The notes: a model not told the origin generated them from the sequence alone. A stretch of DNA of 64,000 bases from an uncultured Hyphomicrobiales bacterium (GCA_903861645.1 CAIOVE010000066.1:62001-126000), one strand, 5' to 3'. Positions 7,399 through 17,235 are shown, counted from the first letter of the stretch. Made by a program: numbers and translations.

Positions 7399-7428
7399 AA
7401 TATGCTACCGCACCGCACAAAATGTCAA
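7399..7428 (-). promoter_or_regulatory. Promoter of the proximal MmgR-like sRNA
   Basis: Perfect -35 TTGACA (7428-7423) and -10 CATATT (7404-7399) on the minus strand, spacer 18 bases, predicted start near 7392. Confidence 0.7.
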
Positions 7429-7494
7429 GCGGGTTTGTGAATTATTTTCGCGCGCCGCGTCAGGATTGACCGCGCTTCCACGAACCATCTGAAA

Positions 7495-8757
7495 TCAAAT
7501 GTTTTTCAATGGATGCGGGTCAACGGCCCGCATGTAGAGCAAGGCCGCGATCGCCATCTCGATGGCCAGCACCGCGAAAACAGCCTGATAGCCGGTGGCT
7601 GAATAGACGCGCGCGCCATCCTGGATTCGCACGCCAAACGCCTCGATCACCAGACCGGTCAGGGTCTGCTGGAAAAAGACGCCGCCCATGTTGCCGATGT
7701 TGAGCAGGGTAAGCCCGCGACCCATTAGCTCGGGCGGGAACAGCGACCGCCCATGGGCGGTCAGCACGGGCGTTACGGCGAAAAACAGGGCGTAAACGAC
7801 CAGAAAGGGCGTCAGCCACGGGCCCGATGGCGGCGCCAGCGCGGCGATGGCCAGCATGCCAACGCCACCGCACACGCCGATCAGACCGGGAATCCGATAG
7901 CCCCGGAACAGGCGATCCGCGCCGCCCCAGATGAACAGCCCGATGACCTGGGCCAGAACCATGGCGAAAAGCACGCCGCCACGCTGGTCGAGCCCCATGC
8001 CATGGATTTGAGCAAGCCACGGGCCGCCCCACAGGCCGACGACGGTGACGAAGCCGGAATAGGTCGTCGCCTGCATCAGGAACACCGGCCAGAACGAGCG
8101 CACCCGCGCCGCGGCCGCGACCCCGCGGACGAGATCGCCCAGCGTTTCGCGCCGTTCGGCCCGGACCCGACGGGAATCGGCGTCCTCGCGCACCAGCAGG
8201 ACGACCAGTAGCGTCAACAGGGCGCACAACGCGCCAACCGCCATGAACGAGGCGCGCCAGCCAAAGCGCGCGCTCGCCGCCGCCAGCGGCGCCGTCGCGG
8301 CGAGCGAGCCCAACGTGCCCGCCCCCATCTGCACGCCGGTCATGGTGGCGAATGTCTCGGGCGGGAATCGTCGCGCGTAGATCGCCAGCGCGCCCATGAA
8401 GAAACTCGAACATCCCGCGCCGATGAGCAGTCGCGCCCCGACCAGCGTCGCGAAATCCCGCGCCAGTCCGAAGAGAACGGCGCCCGCCACCACCAGAACA
8501 GCCGTGCCCACGATCGCCGCCTTGGGGCCAAGCCGGTCAATGGCCATGCCGACGGGAATCTGCATCAGGGCGAAGGACAAATAGAAAATCGCGCCCAGCA
8601 AGCCGAGCGCCGAGGCGTCGAGATCGAATTCCCGCGCGATATCCGGTCCGATCACGCCAATCGCGTTGCGGAAAAACTGGCTGACCGAATAGATCGCCAC
8701 CAGCGCGGCCACCAGCGCGACGCCCGCGAACGCGCCCTTGCCGCCTTCCTGCCTCAA
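7495..8757 (-). CDS. MFS transporter
   Basis: A 420-residue integral inner-membrane protein with about twelve hydrophobic segments. The first has SQFFRNAIGVIGPDI, and the loop between segments 2 and 3 shows the MFS signature in the form PVGMAIDRLGPK (G-x-x-x-D-R-x-G). A cytoplasmic loop with many charged residues (LVREDADSRRVRAERRETLGD) lies in the middle. The substrate is unknown. The gene ends towards the sRNA locus and starts divergently from hisN. In Sinorhizobium, as I recall, the sRNA lies directly between the amidohydrolase and monophosphatase genes, so this carrier may be an addition here. Confidence 0.85.
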   Translation of the reverse strand: MRQEGGKGAFAGVALVAALVAIYSVSQFFRNAIGVIGPDIAREFDLDASALGLLGAIFYLSFALMQIPVGMAIDRLGPKAAIVGTAVLVVAGAVLFGLARDFATLVGARLLIGAGCSSFFMGALAIYARRFPPETFATMTGVQMGAGTLGSLAATAPLAAASARFGWRASFMAVGALCALLTLLVVLLVREDADSRRVRAERRETLGDLVRGVAAAARVRSFWPVFLMQATTYSGFVTVVGLWGGPWLAQIHGMGLDQRGGVLFAMVLAQVIGLFIWGGADRLFRGYRIPGLIGVCGGVGMLAIAALAPPSGPWLTPFLVVYALFFAVTPVLTAHGRSLFPPELMGRGLTLLNIGNMGGVFFQQTLTGLVIEAFGVRIQDGARVYSATGYQAVFAVLAIEMAIAALLYMRAVDPHPLKNI

Positions 8758-8848
8758 GCGCCCTCGCCTCCGCCTCGCGGCTCATGTATCAAACGATCCA
8801 CGACCTCCTAACAGGGAGGCGACAGGGACAACAGGGGCGCCGCGCGGC

Positions 8849-9646
8849 ATGAAGCCAGTTGAATTCGGGGATTTCGTCGAGCGTCTCGCCGCGGCGTCCG
8901 GCGAGGCCATCCTGCCCTTCTTCCGCACCTCCATCGGCGCGGAGGACAAGTCGCGCGGCGGCGTGTTCGATCCGGTGACGGAGGCCGACCGCGGCGCGGA
9001 AAGCGTCATGCGCCATCTCATCAAGGCGCAGTTCCCCGATCATGGAATCATCGGCGAGGAATTCGGCGAGGACAAAGCCGACGCCGACTACGTCTGGATT
9101 CTCGACCCCATCGACGGCACCAAGAGCTTTATTTCCGGCATGCCCGTCTGGGGCACGTTGATCGGCCTCCAGCATCGCGGCCAGCCGGTTTACGGCATGA
9201 TGCACCAGCCCTTCACGCGCGAGCATTTCCTTGGCGACGGCGCGAGCGCCACGTGGCGCGGCGTCGGCCCCAACGGCAAGCCCGCCGAGCGGCGCCTGCG
9301 TACACGGCCCTGCGCCGACCTCGCCCACGCCACGTTGATGACGACCCATCCCGCCCTGCTCGCCGAGGGCACGCTCGACGCCTATCGCCGCGTCGAGGAA
9401 AAAGTCCGCCTGTCGCGCTATGGCGGCGATTGCTACGCCTATTGCATGCTGGCCGCGGGACACGTCGATCTCGTCATCGAGAGCGGCCTCAAGGCCTACG
9501 ACATCGCGGCGCTGATCCCCATAGTGCAAGGCGCGGGCGGCGTGATCACCACATGGAACGGCGGCGACGCGGCGAAAGGCGGCGCCATCATCGCCGCGGG
9601 CGACAAGCGCGCGCACGAACAGGCGCTGGCCTTGCTTGCGGGGTGA
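8849..9646 (+). CDS. hisN: Histidinol-phosphatase / inositol monophosphatase family protein
   Basis: A 265-residue magnesium-dependent phosphatase of the inositol monophosphatase superfamily. Metal-binding motifs are GEEFGED, DPIDGTKSFISG and, near the C-terminus, ESGLKAYDIAALIPIV. In actinobacteria and rhizobia such proteins often serve as histidinol-phosphatase (HisN), the penultimate step of histidine synthesis; the GGDCYAYC segment agrees with that subgroup. ATG 8849 is preferred over an upstream in-frame GTG (8738) because the family begins with the helix KPVEFGDFVERL. The gene converges with proB, 3 bases apart. A SuhB-like or other monophosphatase role is not excluded. Confidence 0.8.
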   Translation: MKPVEFGDFVERLAAASGEAILPFFRTSIGAEDKSRGGVFDPVTEADRGAESVMRHLIKAQFPDHGIIGEEFGEDKADADYVWILDPIDGTKSFISGMPVWGTLIGLQHRGQPVYGMMHQPFTREHFLGDGASATWRGVGPNGKPAERRLRTRPCADLAHATLMTTHPALLAEGTLDAYRRVEEKVRLSRYGGDCYAYCMLAAGHVDLVIESGLKAYDIAALIPIVQGAGGVITTWNGGDAAKGGAIIAAGDKRAHEQALALLAG

Positions 9647-9649
9647 GAA

Positions 9650-10777
9650 TTACTCCCCGCTCAGCGCCATGTCGTCGCGATGCATCATCTCCGCGACGCC
9701 GGGAACGCCCAGAATACCCTCGATGTCGCGCGAGTTTCGGCCGATGATCTGGCCCGCGTCGCCGGAATCATAGGCGATGAGACCGCGACCGATTTCCGCG
9801 CCCGTGGGATCGCGCAGGACCACGCAATCGCCACGCTCGAACGAGCCCTCGACTCGCGTGACGCCCGCCGGCAACAGGCTCTTGCCCGAGAACAGCGCGC
9901 GCGCCGCGCCCGCGTCGACGTGCAGCGCGCCGCGCGGCTCGAGCGAGCCCGCCAGCCATTTCTTGCGGGCGCTCAGCGGCGTCGACGGCGTCAGGAACCA
10001 CGTGCAATTGCCGCCATCCGCCACGCGGCGGATCGGATGATCGACGCGCCCGTCGGCGATGATCATGTGCGCGCCGCCGGTAATGGCGATCTTCGCCGCC
10101 TCGATCTTGGTGCGCATGCCGCCACGCGACAATTCAGACGCCGCGCCGCCAGCCATCCGTTCGATCTCGAAGGAGATACGCGGCACGACGGGAATGAGTT
10201 GCGCGGCGGGATCGAGATGCGGCGGCGCCGTGTAGAGCCCGTCGACATCCGACAGCAGCACAAGCAAGTCCGCGCTCGCCATGGTGGCGACGCGCGCGGC
10301 GAGGCGGTCATTGTCGCCGTAGCGGATTTCCGTCGTCGCGACCGTGTCGTTCTCGTTGATGACGGGCACGGCGCGCATGTCGAGCAGGCGCCCCAGCGTC
10401 TCGCGCGCGTTGAGGTAGCGCTGGCGCTCCTCGGTGTCGTGCAGCGTGACGAGAATTTGCCCGGCCGTCATGCCGCGCGCGCCGAGCGCCCGCGCCCAGG
10501 CGCCGGCGAGCGCGATCTGTCCCACCGCGGCGGCGGCCTGACTGTCCTCCAGCCGCAGCGCGCCGCGGGGCATACCGAGCACGGTGCGACCCAGCGCGAT
10601 GGAGCCCGACGACACCACCAGCACGTCGGCGCCGCGCGCGTGCAGATCGGCGAGATCGTCGGCGAGCGCCTCCAGCCACGCGGCCTTCAACTCGCCCTTC
10701 GCCTGATCGACGAGCAGCGACGAGCCAACCTTGACGACGATGCGACGGAACGAGGCGAGGGCGGGAGCTGTTGTCAT
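9650..10777 (-). CDS. proB: Glutamate 5-kinase
   Basis: A 375-residue enzyme that phosphorylates glutamate with ATP, the first step of proline synthesis. The amino-acid kinase domain (about 1-260) shows [46 protein letters not shown] and [11 protein letters not shown]-terminal PUA domain follows (about 285-365, [14 protein letters not shown]). Full length for the family. It follows obg by 13 bases on the minus strand, so the two form an operon. proA, usually next in relatives, is not downstream; hisN converges from the other side. Confidence 0.96.
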   Translation of the reverse strand: MTTAPALASFRRIVVKVGSSLLVDQAKGELKAAWLEALADDLADLHARGADVLVVSSGSIALGRTVLGMPRGALRLEDSQAAAAVGQIALAGAWARALGARGMTAGQILVTLHDTEERQRYLNARETLGRLLDMRAVPVINENDTVATTEIRYGDNDRLAARVATMASADLLVLLSDVDGLYTAPPHLDPAAQLIPVVPRISFEIERMAGGAASELSRGGMRTKIEAAKIAITGGAHMIIADGRVDHPIRRVADGGNCTWFLTPSTPLSARKKWLAGSLEPRGALHVDAGAARALFSGKSLLPAGVTRVEGSFERGDCVVLRDPTGAEIGRGLIAYDSGDAGQIIGRNSRDIEGILGVPGVAEMMHRDDMALSGE

Positions 10778-10790
10778 GCCGATCGTCCGC

Positions 10791-11861
10791 TCAGGGCTCC
10801 CATGCCGCGGTCTTTTGCGCGCCGGCCTCTACCGCGCGCGCGGCGGCGATATTGTCGGCGAGGCCACGCAGCGCCTCGGTGACGCCGCGATTGGTGGCCG
10901 CCGACAGCATCAGCAGCGGCCGGCGCTTCTCGCCCTCGGGAAGCGGCGGGCCGTAGGAGCGCACCGCGCGCTTCAACCGTTCGGTCTGAACCTTCAGCGT
11001 TTCCTCGTCGACGGAATCAACCTTCGACAGGGCGACGATTTCCGGCTTCAACTCGATCTCGTGACCATAGGCCGCGAGTTCCTGCCGCACGATGCGATAG
11101 GCCGTGCCCGCGTGCTCGCCCGCCGCGTCGACGAGATGCAGCAGCACGCGGCAACGCTCGACATGGCCGAGAAACCGGTCGCCGAGGCCGTGGCCCTCGT
11201 GCGCGCCCTCGATCAGGCCGGGAATGTCGGCCAGCACGAATTCGCGATCGTCGATCTTGGTGACGCCAAGGCCCGGATGCAGCGTGGTGAAGGGATAATC
11301 CGCGATCTTCGGCCGCGCGGCGCTGACGGTCGCCAGAAACGTCGATTTGCCCGCGTTGGGCAGACCGACGAGACCGGCGTCGGCGATCAGCTTGAGCCGT
11401 AGCCAGATCGTGCGCTCGATGCCCACCTGACCGGGATTGGCGCGCCGCGGCGAGCGATTGGTCGAGGTGGCGAAGTGCAGGTTGCCGAACCCGCCATTGC
11501 CGCCCTTGGCGATGACGTAGCGCTGGCCGACCTCGGTCAGGTCGAACAGCAGCGTCTCGTTGTCCTCGTCGAAAATCTGCGTGCCCACGGGCACTTTCAG
11601 CACGATGTCGGGGCCGCGGCCACCGGCGCGGTTGCGCCCCATGCCGTGCATGCCGGTCTTGGCCTTGAAATGCTGCTGGTAGCGATAGTCGATCAGCGTG
11701 TTGAGGCCATCGACGCACACGGCCACGACATCGCCGCCGCGCCCGCCGTCGCCGCCGTCGGGCCCGCCGAATTCGATGAACTTTTCGCGCCGGAACGACA
11801 CGGCGCCCGCGCCGCCATCGCCCGAGCGCACGTATATCTTGGCCTGATCGAGGAATTTCAT
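10791..11861 (-). CDS. obgE: GTPase Obg (CgtA), ribosome assembly and stress
   Basis: A 356-residue essential GTPase that binds the 50S subunit and couples ribosome maturation to nucleotide levels. The glycine-rich Obg fold occupies about 1-158 ([19 protein letters not shown]). The G domain has G1 [10 protein letters not shown]3 [12 protein letters not shown] and G4 in the variant LSKVDS. There is no long C-terminal extension. It lies in an operon with proB. In many Hyphomicrobiales the upstream neighbours would be rplU-rpmA-GNAT; here those genes lie over 4 kb away, beyond an opposite-strand block. Confidence 0.96.
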   Translation of the reverse strand: MKFLDQAKIYVRSGDGGAGAVSFRREKFIEFGGPDGGDGGRGGDVVAVCVDGLNTLIDYRYQQHFKAKTGMHGMGRNRAGGRGPDIVLKVPVGTQIFDEDNETLLFDLTEVGQRYVIAKGGNGGFGNLHFATSTNRSPRRANPGQVGIERTIWLRLKLIADAGLVGLPNAGKSTFLATVSAARPKIADYPFTTLHPGLGVTKIDDREFVLADIPGLIEGAHEGHGLGDRFLGHVERCRVLLHLVDAAGEHAGTAYRIVRQELAAYGHEIELKPEIVALSKVDSVDEETLKVQTERLKRAVRSYGPPLPEGEKRRPLLMLSAATNRGVTEALRGLADNIAAARAVEAGAQKTAAWEP

Positions 11862-11940
11862 GGGCCTGCCTTACCCCGAAGGGCGCGGGGGAGCAATCGC
11901 GGGCGTGATTTCAACGCCGCCGCTCATGCGGCGTCCAAGC

Positions 11941-11998
11941 GCGCTGCCTTCTCCCCGCGGGCGGTGAAAAGGTGGACGAAGGCCGGATGAGGGGCGTA
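11941..11998. repeat. Degenerate rhizobial-type intergenic repeat
   Basis: The stretch with CTTCTCCCCGCGGGCGGTGA, then AAGGTGGACGAAGGCCGGAT and GAGGGG resembles the intergenic mosaic element common in rhizobial genomes (core AAGGTGGnCGAAGGnCGGATGAGGG, from memory). Only one copy is in the window. It is in the 238-bp gap between obg and vapB. Confidence 0.4.
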
Positions 11999-12032
11999 GC
12001 CATCCAATGGAAGACCGGGGGCCAGACAAGCG

Positions 12033-12048
12033 AAGGCGAGCTCGCCTT
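12033..12048. promoter_or_regulatory. 16-bp perfect palindrome upstream of vapBC
   Basis: AAGGCGAGCTCGCCTT is a perfect inverted repeat 51 bases before vapB. Antitoxins of this class bind such palindromes at their own promoter, so it is a candidate VapB operator. Confidence 0.45.
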
Positions 12049-12099
12049 GTAATCATTCCCCGTCGCGCGTAGAGTGATGCCTTGATGCGGAGATGTTTG

Positions 12100-12327
12100 A
12101 TGCGCACCACAATCGATATTGCCGATGACGTTTTGGCGGCCACGCGCGCCATCGCCCGGGCGCGTGGCAAGAGCATGGGCGAGGTCGTGTCCGAACTGGC
12201 CCGCGAGGCCTTGCGCAAACCGGTCTCCGGCGAGACGCGCGCGGGCGTGCCCCTGCTGCCCCGCCGCGCTCCGCTGGGCGCGATCACGATTGATCTCGTC
12301 AACGAGTTGCGCGACGAGTCGCCATGA
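12100..12327 (+). CDS. vapB: VapB-type antitoxin (ribbon-helix-helix)
   Basis: A 75-residue antitoxin beginning MRTTIDIADDVLAATRAIAR, a clear ribbon-helix-helix DNA-binding N-terminus followed by GKSMGEVVSELAREAL. The C-terminal part (LLPRRAPLGAITIDLVNELRD) would wrap the toxin. I chose ATG 12100 because it starts the DNA-binding strand; the open frame extends 18 bases upstream to a TTG. The ATGA overlap with vapC (12324-12327) indicates translational coupling. It probably represses its own operon through the palindrome upstream. Confidence 0.88.
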   Translation: MRTTIDIADDVLAATRAIARARGKSMGEVVSELAREALRKPVSGETRAGVPLLPRRAPLGAITIDLVNELRDESP

Positions 12328-12755
12328 CGTTCCTGCTTGACGTCAATGTGTTGATCGCGCTCGTCGATCCCGCGCATGTTGGCCATGATCTCGCGCACGA
12401 CTGGTTCGCGCGCGAGGGGCGGACAAGTTGGGCCACGTGCCCCCTCACCGAGAACGGCTTGATTCGAATTGTTGGCCATCCCCGCTACCCCAACTCGCTG
12501 GGCTCGCCAGCGGCCGCGATGGAGCTGCTGAACCGGTTATGCGCCTTGCCTGGCCACGTCTTTTGGGGGGACGCCATCAGCTTGCGCGACGCGCCGAATC
12601 TCGACGCCTCGAAAATCCTCGCCCCCGCGCAGGTGACCGATGTTTACTTGCTGGCGCTCGCCGCCGCCAACGCAGGTGTCCTGGCGACGCTCGACAAGCG
12701 CCTGCCAACGAACGCCGTTGCCCGCGGACGGGAATATTTGCGCATCATCGGCTGA
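12324..12755 (+). CDS. vapC: VapC-type PIN-domain toxin
   Basis: A 143-residue PIN-domain ribonuclease, the toxin of a VapBC pair; such toxins cleave tRNA or rRNA. The acidic metal-binding residues are seen in FLLDVNVLIALVD, in TENGLIRIV (polar TxNG motif), in VTDVYLLALAA and in LATLDKRL. It overlaps the antitoxin by 4 bases. The module lies at the left edge of the plus-strand block that separates obg from the rpmA-rplU genes. Target RNA unknown. Confidence 0.92.
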   Translation: MTFLLDVNVLIALVDPAHVGHDLAHDWFAREGRTSWATCPLTENGLIRIVGHPRYPNSLGSPAAAMELLNRLCALPGHVFWGDAISLRDAPNLDASKILAPAQVTDVYLLALAAANAGVLATLDKRLPTNAVARGREYLRIIG

Positions 12756-12838
12756 AGTCGCCGCCCTTGGCCTCGCCATGGATTTAGGTGTATTCAACAG
12801 ATGAAAACTGGAATTGTCGGGGCGTGGGGCGGCGGAGC

Positions 12839-14109
12839 GTGAAAAATTCCATTTCCCGGACCCTCGCCGACAAGCGAATTCTGCTGATCGTCGGCGGCGG
12901 CATCGCCGCCTACAAATCCCTCGACCTCGTCCGGCGATTGAAGGAACGCGGCGCCAGCGTCCACGCGGTGCTGACGCGCGCCGGCGCGAAATTCGTCACG
13001 CCCCTGTCGCTCGCCGCGCTGACCGGCGAACCCGTGCGAGAAGACCTGTTTTCGCTCACCGACGACGCGCGCATGGGGCACATCGAACTGTCGCGCGACG
13101 CGGACCTCATCGTCGTCGCGCCCACGACGGCGGATTTGCTGGCCAAGGCCGCCCATGGCCTCGCCGACGACCTCGCCTCGACCCTGCTGCTGGCGACGGA
13201 CAAGCGCGCCGTCGTGGCGCCCGCCATGAATCTGCGCATGTGGTTGCATCCGGCGACGGCGCGCAACGTCGCCACGCTCAAGGGCGATGGCCTGACCTTC
13301 GTCGGCCCGGACGATGGCGAAATGGCCTGCGGCGAATACGGGCCAGGCCGCATGGCCGAGCCGCTGGCCATCGTCGCCGCCGTTGAACGCGCGCTGGAAA
13401 CACCCACCGCGATTCCCCTGCCGCCCGGCGTGGGCGAAAGGCCCTTGGCCGGGCCGCTCGCCGGCAAGCGCGTGGTCATTACGTCGGGCCCGACGCATGA
13501 GCCCATCGACCCCGTGCGCTACATCGCCAACCGGTCCTCCGGCAAACAGGGCCACGCCATCGCGCGCGCGGCCGCCGACGCCGGCGCCGAGGTTGTCCTG
13601 ATCAGCGGTCCGGTCGCGATCCCCGATCCCTCGGGCGTAACGACCCATCACGTCGAAAGCGCGCGCGAGATGCTCGCCGCCGTGGAGGCCGCCCTGCCCG
13701 CCGACATTTTCATCGCGACAGCCGCCGTCGCCGACTGGCGCGTCGACGCGCCCGGCGCGGGCAAGATGAAGAAGGGCGCGGATGGTCCGCCCGCGCTGCG
13801 TCTGGTTGAAAACCCCGATATTCTCGCGACCATCGCCGGACGCGCCGCGGCGCGACCGCGACTGGTCGTCGGCTTCGCGGCGGAAACCGATCGCGTGCTT
13901 GAATACGCGCGTGGAAAGCTGGCGAAAAAGCGCTGCGATCTGATCGTCGCGAATGATGTCAGCCCGGCGAGCGGCGTGATGGGCGGCGACGAAAACACGG
14001 TGCATCTGGTCGACGCGGCTGGCGTCGTCTCGTGGCCGAAGTTGCGCAAGGACGAAGTGGCGAGACGTCTGGTGGACGCGCTCGCCAAACGGTTGACGGG
14101 GGCGGGCGG

Positions 14110-14113
<4 letters not shown>
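12839..14113 (+). CDS. coaBC: Bifunctional phosphopantothenoylcysteine decarboxylase / phosphopantothenate-cysteine ligase
   Basis: A 424-residue enzyme for two steps of coenzyme A synthesis: CoaB joins cysteine to 4'-phosphopantothenate and CoaC decarboxylates the product. The N-terminal flavoprotein half shows [42 protein letters not shown] and [11 protein letters not shown] with the active cysteine. The CoaB half shows [19 protein letters not shown] and SSGKQG. I propose GTG 12839, close behind GGCGGAG; GTG 12788 in frame would add 17 residues. The stop overlaps the dut start, so the genes are coupled. Confidence 0.93.
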
Positions 14114-14570
<457 letters not shown>

Positions 14571-14574
<4 letters not shown>

Positions 14575-15014
14575 TGCTTCTGCCGCGCCGCGCCCTTCTC
14601 GCCATAGCCGCGGTCGTCGACGTCGCCGTCCACGCGCGGCCCACGCCCGTCGCCGCCAAGGCGCTGGCGGCCCGGCATGAACTGCCGCCCCGCCATCTCG
14701 AAACCCTGCTCCAGCAACTGGTCCGCGCCAAGATCCTCAAGGGCGTGCGCGGCCCGCGTGGCGGTTATGAGCTGGCGCGCGAACGTCGCCGCATCAGCGT
14801 CGGCGACATCGTGCGCGCCGCCCACGCCGACCCGGAGGCGGGCATGGATGGCGCCTCCCGCCTGATTGACGACGTCATCGCCCCCGTGGTGAGCGAGGCG
14901 GGCGCCGGCTTTCTGGCCGCGCTCGACAAGATCTGCGTGGACGATCTGTGCAATCGGGCGCAATCTGGCGCCGTATTCGAAAAGCTGGATACCGGCTCCG
15001 ATTTCACAATATAA
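14571..15014 (+). CDS. Rrf2-family transcriptional regulator
   Basis: A 147-residue winged-helix regulator of the Rrf2 family (IscR, RirA, CymR relatives). The N-terminal half has the recognition region [20 protein letters not shown] and the wing [23 protein letters not shown]. Only two cysteines lie in the second half (KICVDDLC), too few for an IscR/RirA-type cluster within one chain. It overlaps dut by ATGA and precedes cysK by 78 bases, so a CymR-like role in cysteine regulation is the simplest idea. The perfect palindrome just downstream could be its site. Confidence 0.88.
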
Positions 15015-15020
15015 AAAAGT

Positions 15021-15035
15021 TATATAAATTATATA
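15021..15035. promoter_or_regulatory. Perfect AT-rich palindrome before cysK, candidate Rrf2 operator
   Basis: TATATAA-A-TTATATA is a perfect inverted repeat around one central base, 57 bases before the cysK start, in a strikingly AT-rich island. A tentative promoter TCGACA (15036-15041) with TAGCAT (15058-15063) abuts it. A regulator bound here would touch the -35 region. Confidence 0.55.
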
Positions 15036-15092
15036 TCGACAAAATTATGGAATAAGCTAGCATCCGAAGCCTGCAACGAGGGAGATCGCGCG

Positions 15093-16055
15093 ATGTCCAC
15101 CATCAAGACGAACGGCCGCGGCCGCATCTACGACAGCATCACCGACACGATCGGCGACACGCCGCTAGTGCGCCTGAACCGAATCGCCAAGGAAAAGGGC
15201 GTCAAGGCCAACCTTCTGGCGAAGCTGGAGTTTTTCAACCCGATTTCCAGCGTCAAGGACCGTATCGGCGTCGCCATGATCGACGCGCTGGAAAAGGCGG
15301 GCAAGATCGTCCCCGGCAAGACCGTTCTGGTCGAACCGACCTCCGGCAACACCGGCATCGCGCTGGCCTTCGTGGCCGCCGCGCGCGGCTACAAGCTGAA
15401 ACTCGTCATGCCCGAGACCATGTCGGTCGAGCGCCGCAAGATGCTCGCCCTGCTCGGCGCCGAACTGGTGCTCACCCCCGGCCCCGCCGGCATGAAGGGC
15501 GCCATCGCCAAGGCCAATGAGATCGTCGCCGAAACGCCCGGCGCCATCATTCCCCAGCAATTCGAAAATCCGGCGAACCCGGAAATCCACCGCAACACCA
15601 CCGCCATCGAAATCTGGAACGACACCAACGGCGGCGTCGATTTCCTGATCTCGGGCGTCGGCACGGGCGGCACGATCACCGGCGTCGGTCAGGTGCTGAA
15701 GGAAAAGAAGCCCGGCGTGAAAATCGTCGCGGTCGAGCCCGAGGATTCGCCGGTTCTGTCGGGCGGCCAGCCCGGCCCGCACAAGATTCAGGGCATCGGC
15801 GCCGGCTTCGTGCCCGGCGTTCTCGACCGATCCGTCATCGACGAAGTGGTGACCGTCGGCAACCAGACGGCCTTCGACACGGCCCGCCTGCTGGCGCGCA
15901 CCGAGGGCGTGCCCGTGGGCATTTCCTCCGGCGCCGCCGTCGCCGCCGCCATCGAGATCGGCTCGCGGCCCGGCATGGAGGGCAAGAACATCGTCATCAT
16001 CATCCCCTCCTTCGCCGAGCGTTATCTCTCGACGGCGCTGTTCGAGGGGCTGTGA
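15093..16055 (+). CDS. cysK: Cysteine synthase A (O-acetylserine sulfhydrylase)
   Basis: A 320-residue PLP enzyme that makes cysteine from O-acetylserine and sulfide. The PLP lysine lies in the [13 protein letters not shown] motif, and [15 protein letters not shown] and [13 protein letters not shown] are the substrate and phosphate loops. Family length is normal. The ribosome site is GAGGGAGA, about 8 bases before ATG 15093. It follows the Rrf2 gene behind its own AT-rich promoter region, so it is probably separately regulated from coaBC-dut-rrf2. CoaBC in the same block consumes its product. Confidence 0.96.
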   Translation: MSTIKTNGRGRIYDSITDTIGDTPLVRLNRIAKEKGVKANLLAKLEFFNPISSVKDRIGVAMIDALEKAGKIVPGKTVLVEPTSGNTGIALAFVAAARGYKLKLVMPETMSVERRKMLALLGAELVLTPGPAGMKGAIAKANEIVAETPGAIIPQQFENPANPEIHRNTTAIEIWNDTNGGVDFLISGVGTGGTITGVGQVLKEKKPGVKIVAVEPEDSPVLSGGQPGPHKIQGIGAGFVPGVLDRSVIDEVVTVGNQTAFDTARLLARTEGVPVGISSGAAVAAAIEIGSRPGMEGKNIVIIIPSFAERYLSTALFEGL

Positions 16056-16061
16056 GACAAA

Positions 16062-16087
16062 GCCCCCTCCCCTTGCGGGGAGGGGGC
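16062..16087. terminator. Hairpin between convergent cysK and GNAT genes
   Basis: GCCCCCTCCCC-TTGC-GGGGAGGGGGC is a perfect 11-bp stem. Read on the minus strand it is followed by TTTGTCTC, a weak U tract, so it most likely ends the GNAT transcript; on the plus strand there is no T run. Confidence 0.55.
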
Positions 16088-16093
16088 GACGCG

Positions 16094-16696
16094 TCACGCG
16101 CAGCGCCGCGCCTGCTCGTCAAACCGCCCGGCGGGAAGCCGTGACGCTTCCCGCGACAGGACCATGCGCCGGACGGCCCGATCGCCGCCGCGGGCCGGCG
16201 CGAAGACAACGCCCTCGCCCATGTCGACGAACCCGCAACGCGCCAGTACACCGCGCGACGCGGCGTTGCCCGGCAGGCTCGTCGCCTTGATGGCGTCGAC
16301 GTCGCAGACATCCATGACAAGGCGGGTCAGGCCGCGAACGGCCTCGCTCATCAAGCCCTGGCGATGCCACGACTTGCCAAGCCAGTAACCGAGTTCCAGC
16401 TCGCCCTCGCCGACGCGCCACAATCCGATGCATCCGATGGCGTCGTTGGGGCGCCCCTTGGGCGCGAGAACGAGCGTCAGCGCCTCGCCGCCGAGATTGG
16501 CCGCGCGCGAGCGCAGGACGAACTCGGCCGCCGCGCCGGGCGGATAGGGGTGGGGGATATGCGCCGTCTGTTCGGCGACCTCGCGATCGCCCGCGAGCGT
16601 GGCGATGGCTTCCGCGTCCGAGGCGCGCGGCCAGCGCAGCCACAGCCGCCGGGTTTCAAGCCTGAAAACGTCGTCTCGCAGCAAATCCGGAAACAT
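16094..16696 (-). CDS. GNAT-family N-acetyltransferase (RimJ-like)
   Basis: A 200-residue GNAT acetyltransferase of the RimJ/RimL type, which acetylates protein N-termini or other amines using acetyl-CoA. Segments seen are LETRRLWLRWPRASDAEAIA, IGCIGLWRVGEGELELGYWL and the acetyl-CoA loop SWHRQGLMSEAV, then NAASRGVLARCGF. I chose ATG 16696 (MFPDLLRD); the frame is open to 16789 but crosses a terminator hairpin. It is downstream of rpmA on the same strand, its usual position in rhizobia, but a terminator intervenes. Confidence 0.85.
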   Translation of the reverse strand: MFPDLLRDDVFRLETRRLWLRWPRASDAEAIATLAGDREVAEQTAHIPHPYPPGAAAEFVLRSRAANLGGEALTLVLAPKGRPNDAIGCIGLWRVGEGELELGYWLGKSWHRQGLMSEAVRGLTRLVMDVCDVDAIKATSLPGNAASRGVLARCGFVDMGEGVVFAPARGGDRAVRRMVLSREASRLPAGRFDEQARRCA

Positions 16697-16731
16697 GACC
16701 TGGCTCCGTCGCTCAGCCCGCGTGGGGCGTG

Positions 16732-16762
16732 AAAAGGAAAGGGGGAGGCTGCTGCCTCCCCC
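16732..16762 (-). terminator. Rho-independent terminator after rplU-rpmA
   Basis: On the minus strand GGGGGAGGC-AGCA-GCCTCCCCC (16762-16741) is followed by TTTCCTTTT (16740-16732). It lies 90 bases after the rpmA stop and 36 before the GNAT start, so it would reduce read-through. A second stem, GGTGGAGG/CCTCCACC (16830-16852), directly follows the rpmA stop. Confidence 0.8.
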
Positions 16763-16852
16763 CGGACCCTTTTCGGGCGTTCGGACCATCAGGTCTGGAA
16801 GAGACCCTGTCCACCGGAGCTTGGCAGCCGGTGGAGGGCCTTGTCCTCCACC

Positions 16853-17122
16853 TTATTCAGCGGCCGCCTTGGCGGCCGGGGTAACCGAAATGTAGTTGCG
16901 GTTGCTTTTTTGTTTGAAGGATACGACGCCCTCGGCCGTGGCGAAGAGCGTATGGTCGACGCCCATGCCTACGTTCACGCCGGCATGAAACTTCGTGCCG
17001 CGCTGACGCACGAGAATGTTGCCCGAACGGACAACCTCGCCGCCGAACTTCTTGACGCCAAGGCGCCGACCGTCGGAATCGCGACCGTTGCGCGAGGAAC
17101 CGCCTGCCTTTTTGTGAGCCAT
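16853..17122 (-). CDS. rpmA: 50S ribosomal protein L27
   Basis: An 89-residue ribosomal protein L27, whose N-terminal tail reaches the peptidyl transferase centre. It begins [16 protein letters not shown] and shows GVKKFGGE and [13 protein letters not shown], the family signature. It has the classical short N-terminus, without the cleaved extension of firmicutes. It follows rplU by 113 bases on the minus strand. Confidence 0.97.
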   Translation of the reverse strand: MAHKKAGGSSRNGRDSDGRRLGVKKFGGEVVRSGNILVRQRGTKFHAGVNVGMGVDHTLFATAEGVVSFKQKSNRNYISVTPAAKAAAE

Positions 17123-17235
17123 CTGTCCGCTCCGAAACCTCTATGCGACCGCGCGAGGCGCTGGCCGCCGTCAAAACCGTTGAAACCTTGTACCTGATTT
17201 TCCGCCGCGATGGAATTCGCCAGCGGAAAAAAGGT

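Noticed and set aside
7122-7469. 115-codon plus-strand frame and similar minus-strand frames at 6986-7420
   Set aside because: They run through the two sRNA genes; the peptides contain the repeated sRNA core translated twice and resemble nothing.
16697-16789. N-terminal extension of the GNAT protein
   Set aside because: The extra 31 codons span a Rho-independent terminator and encode no family residues.
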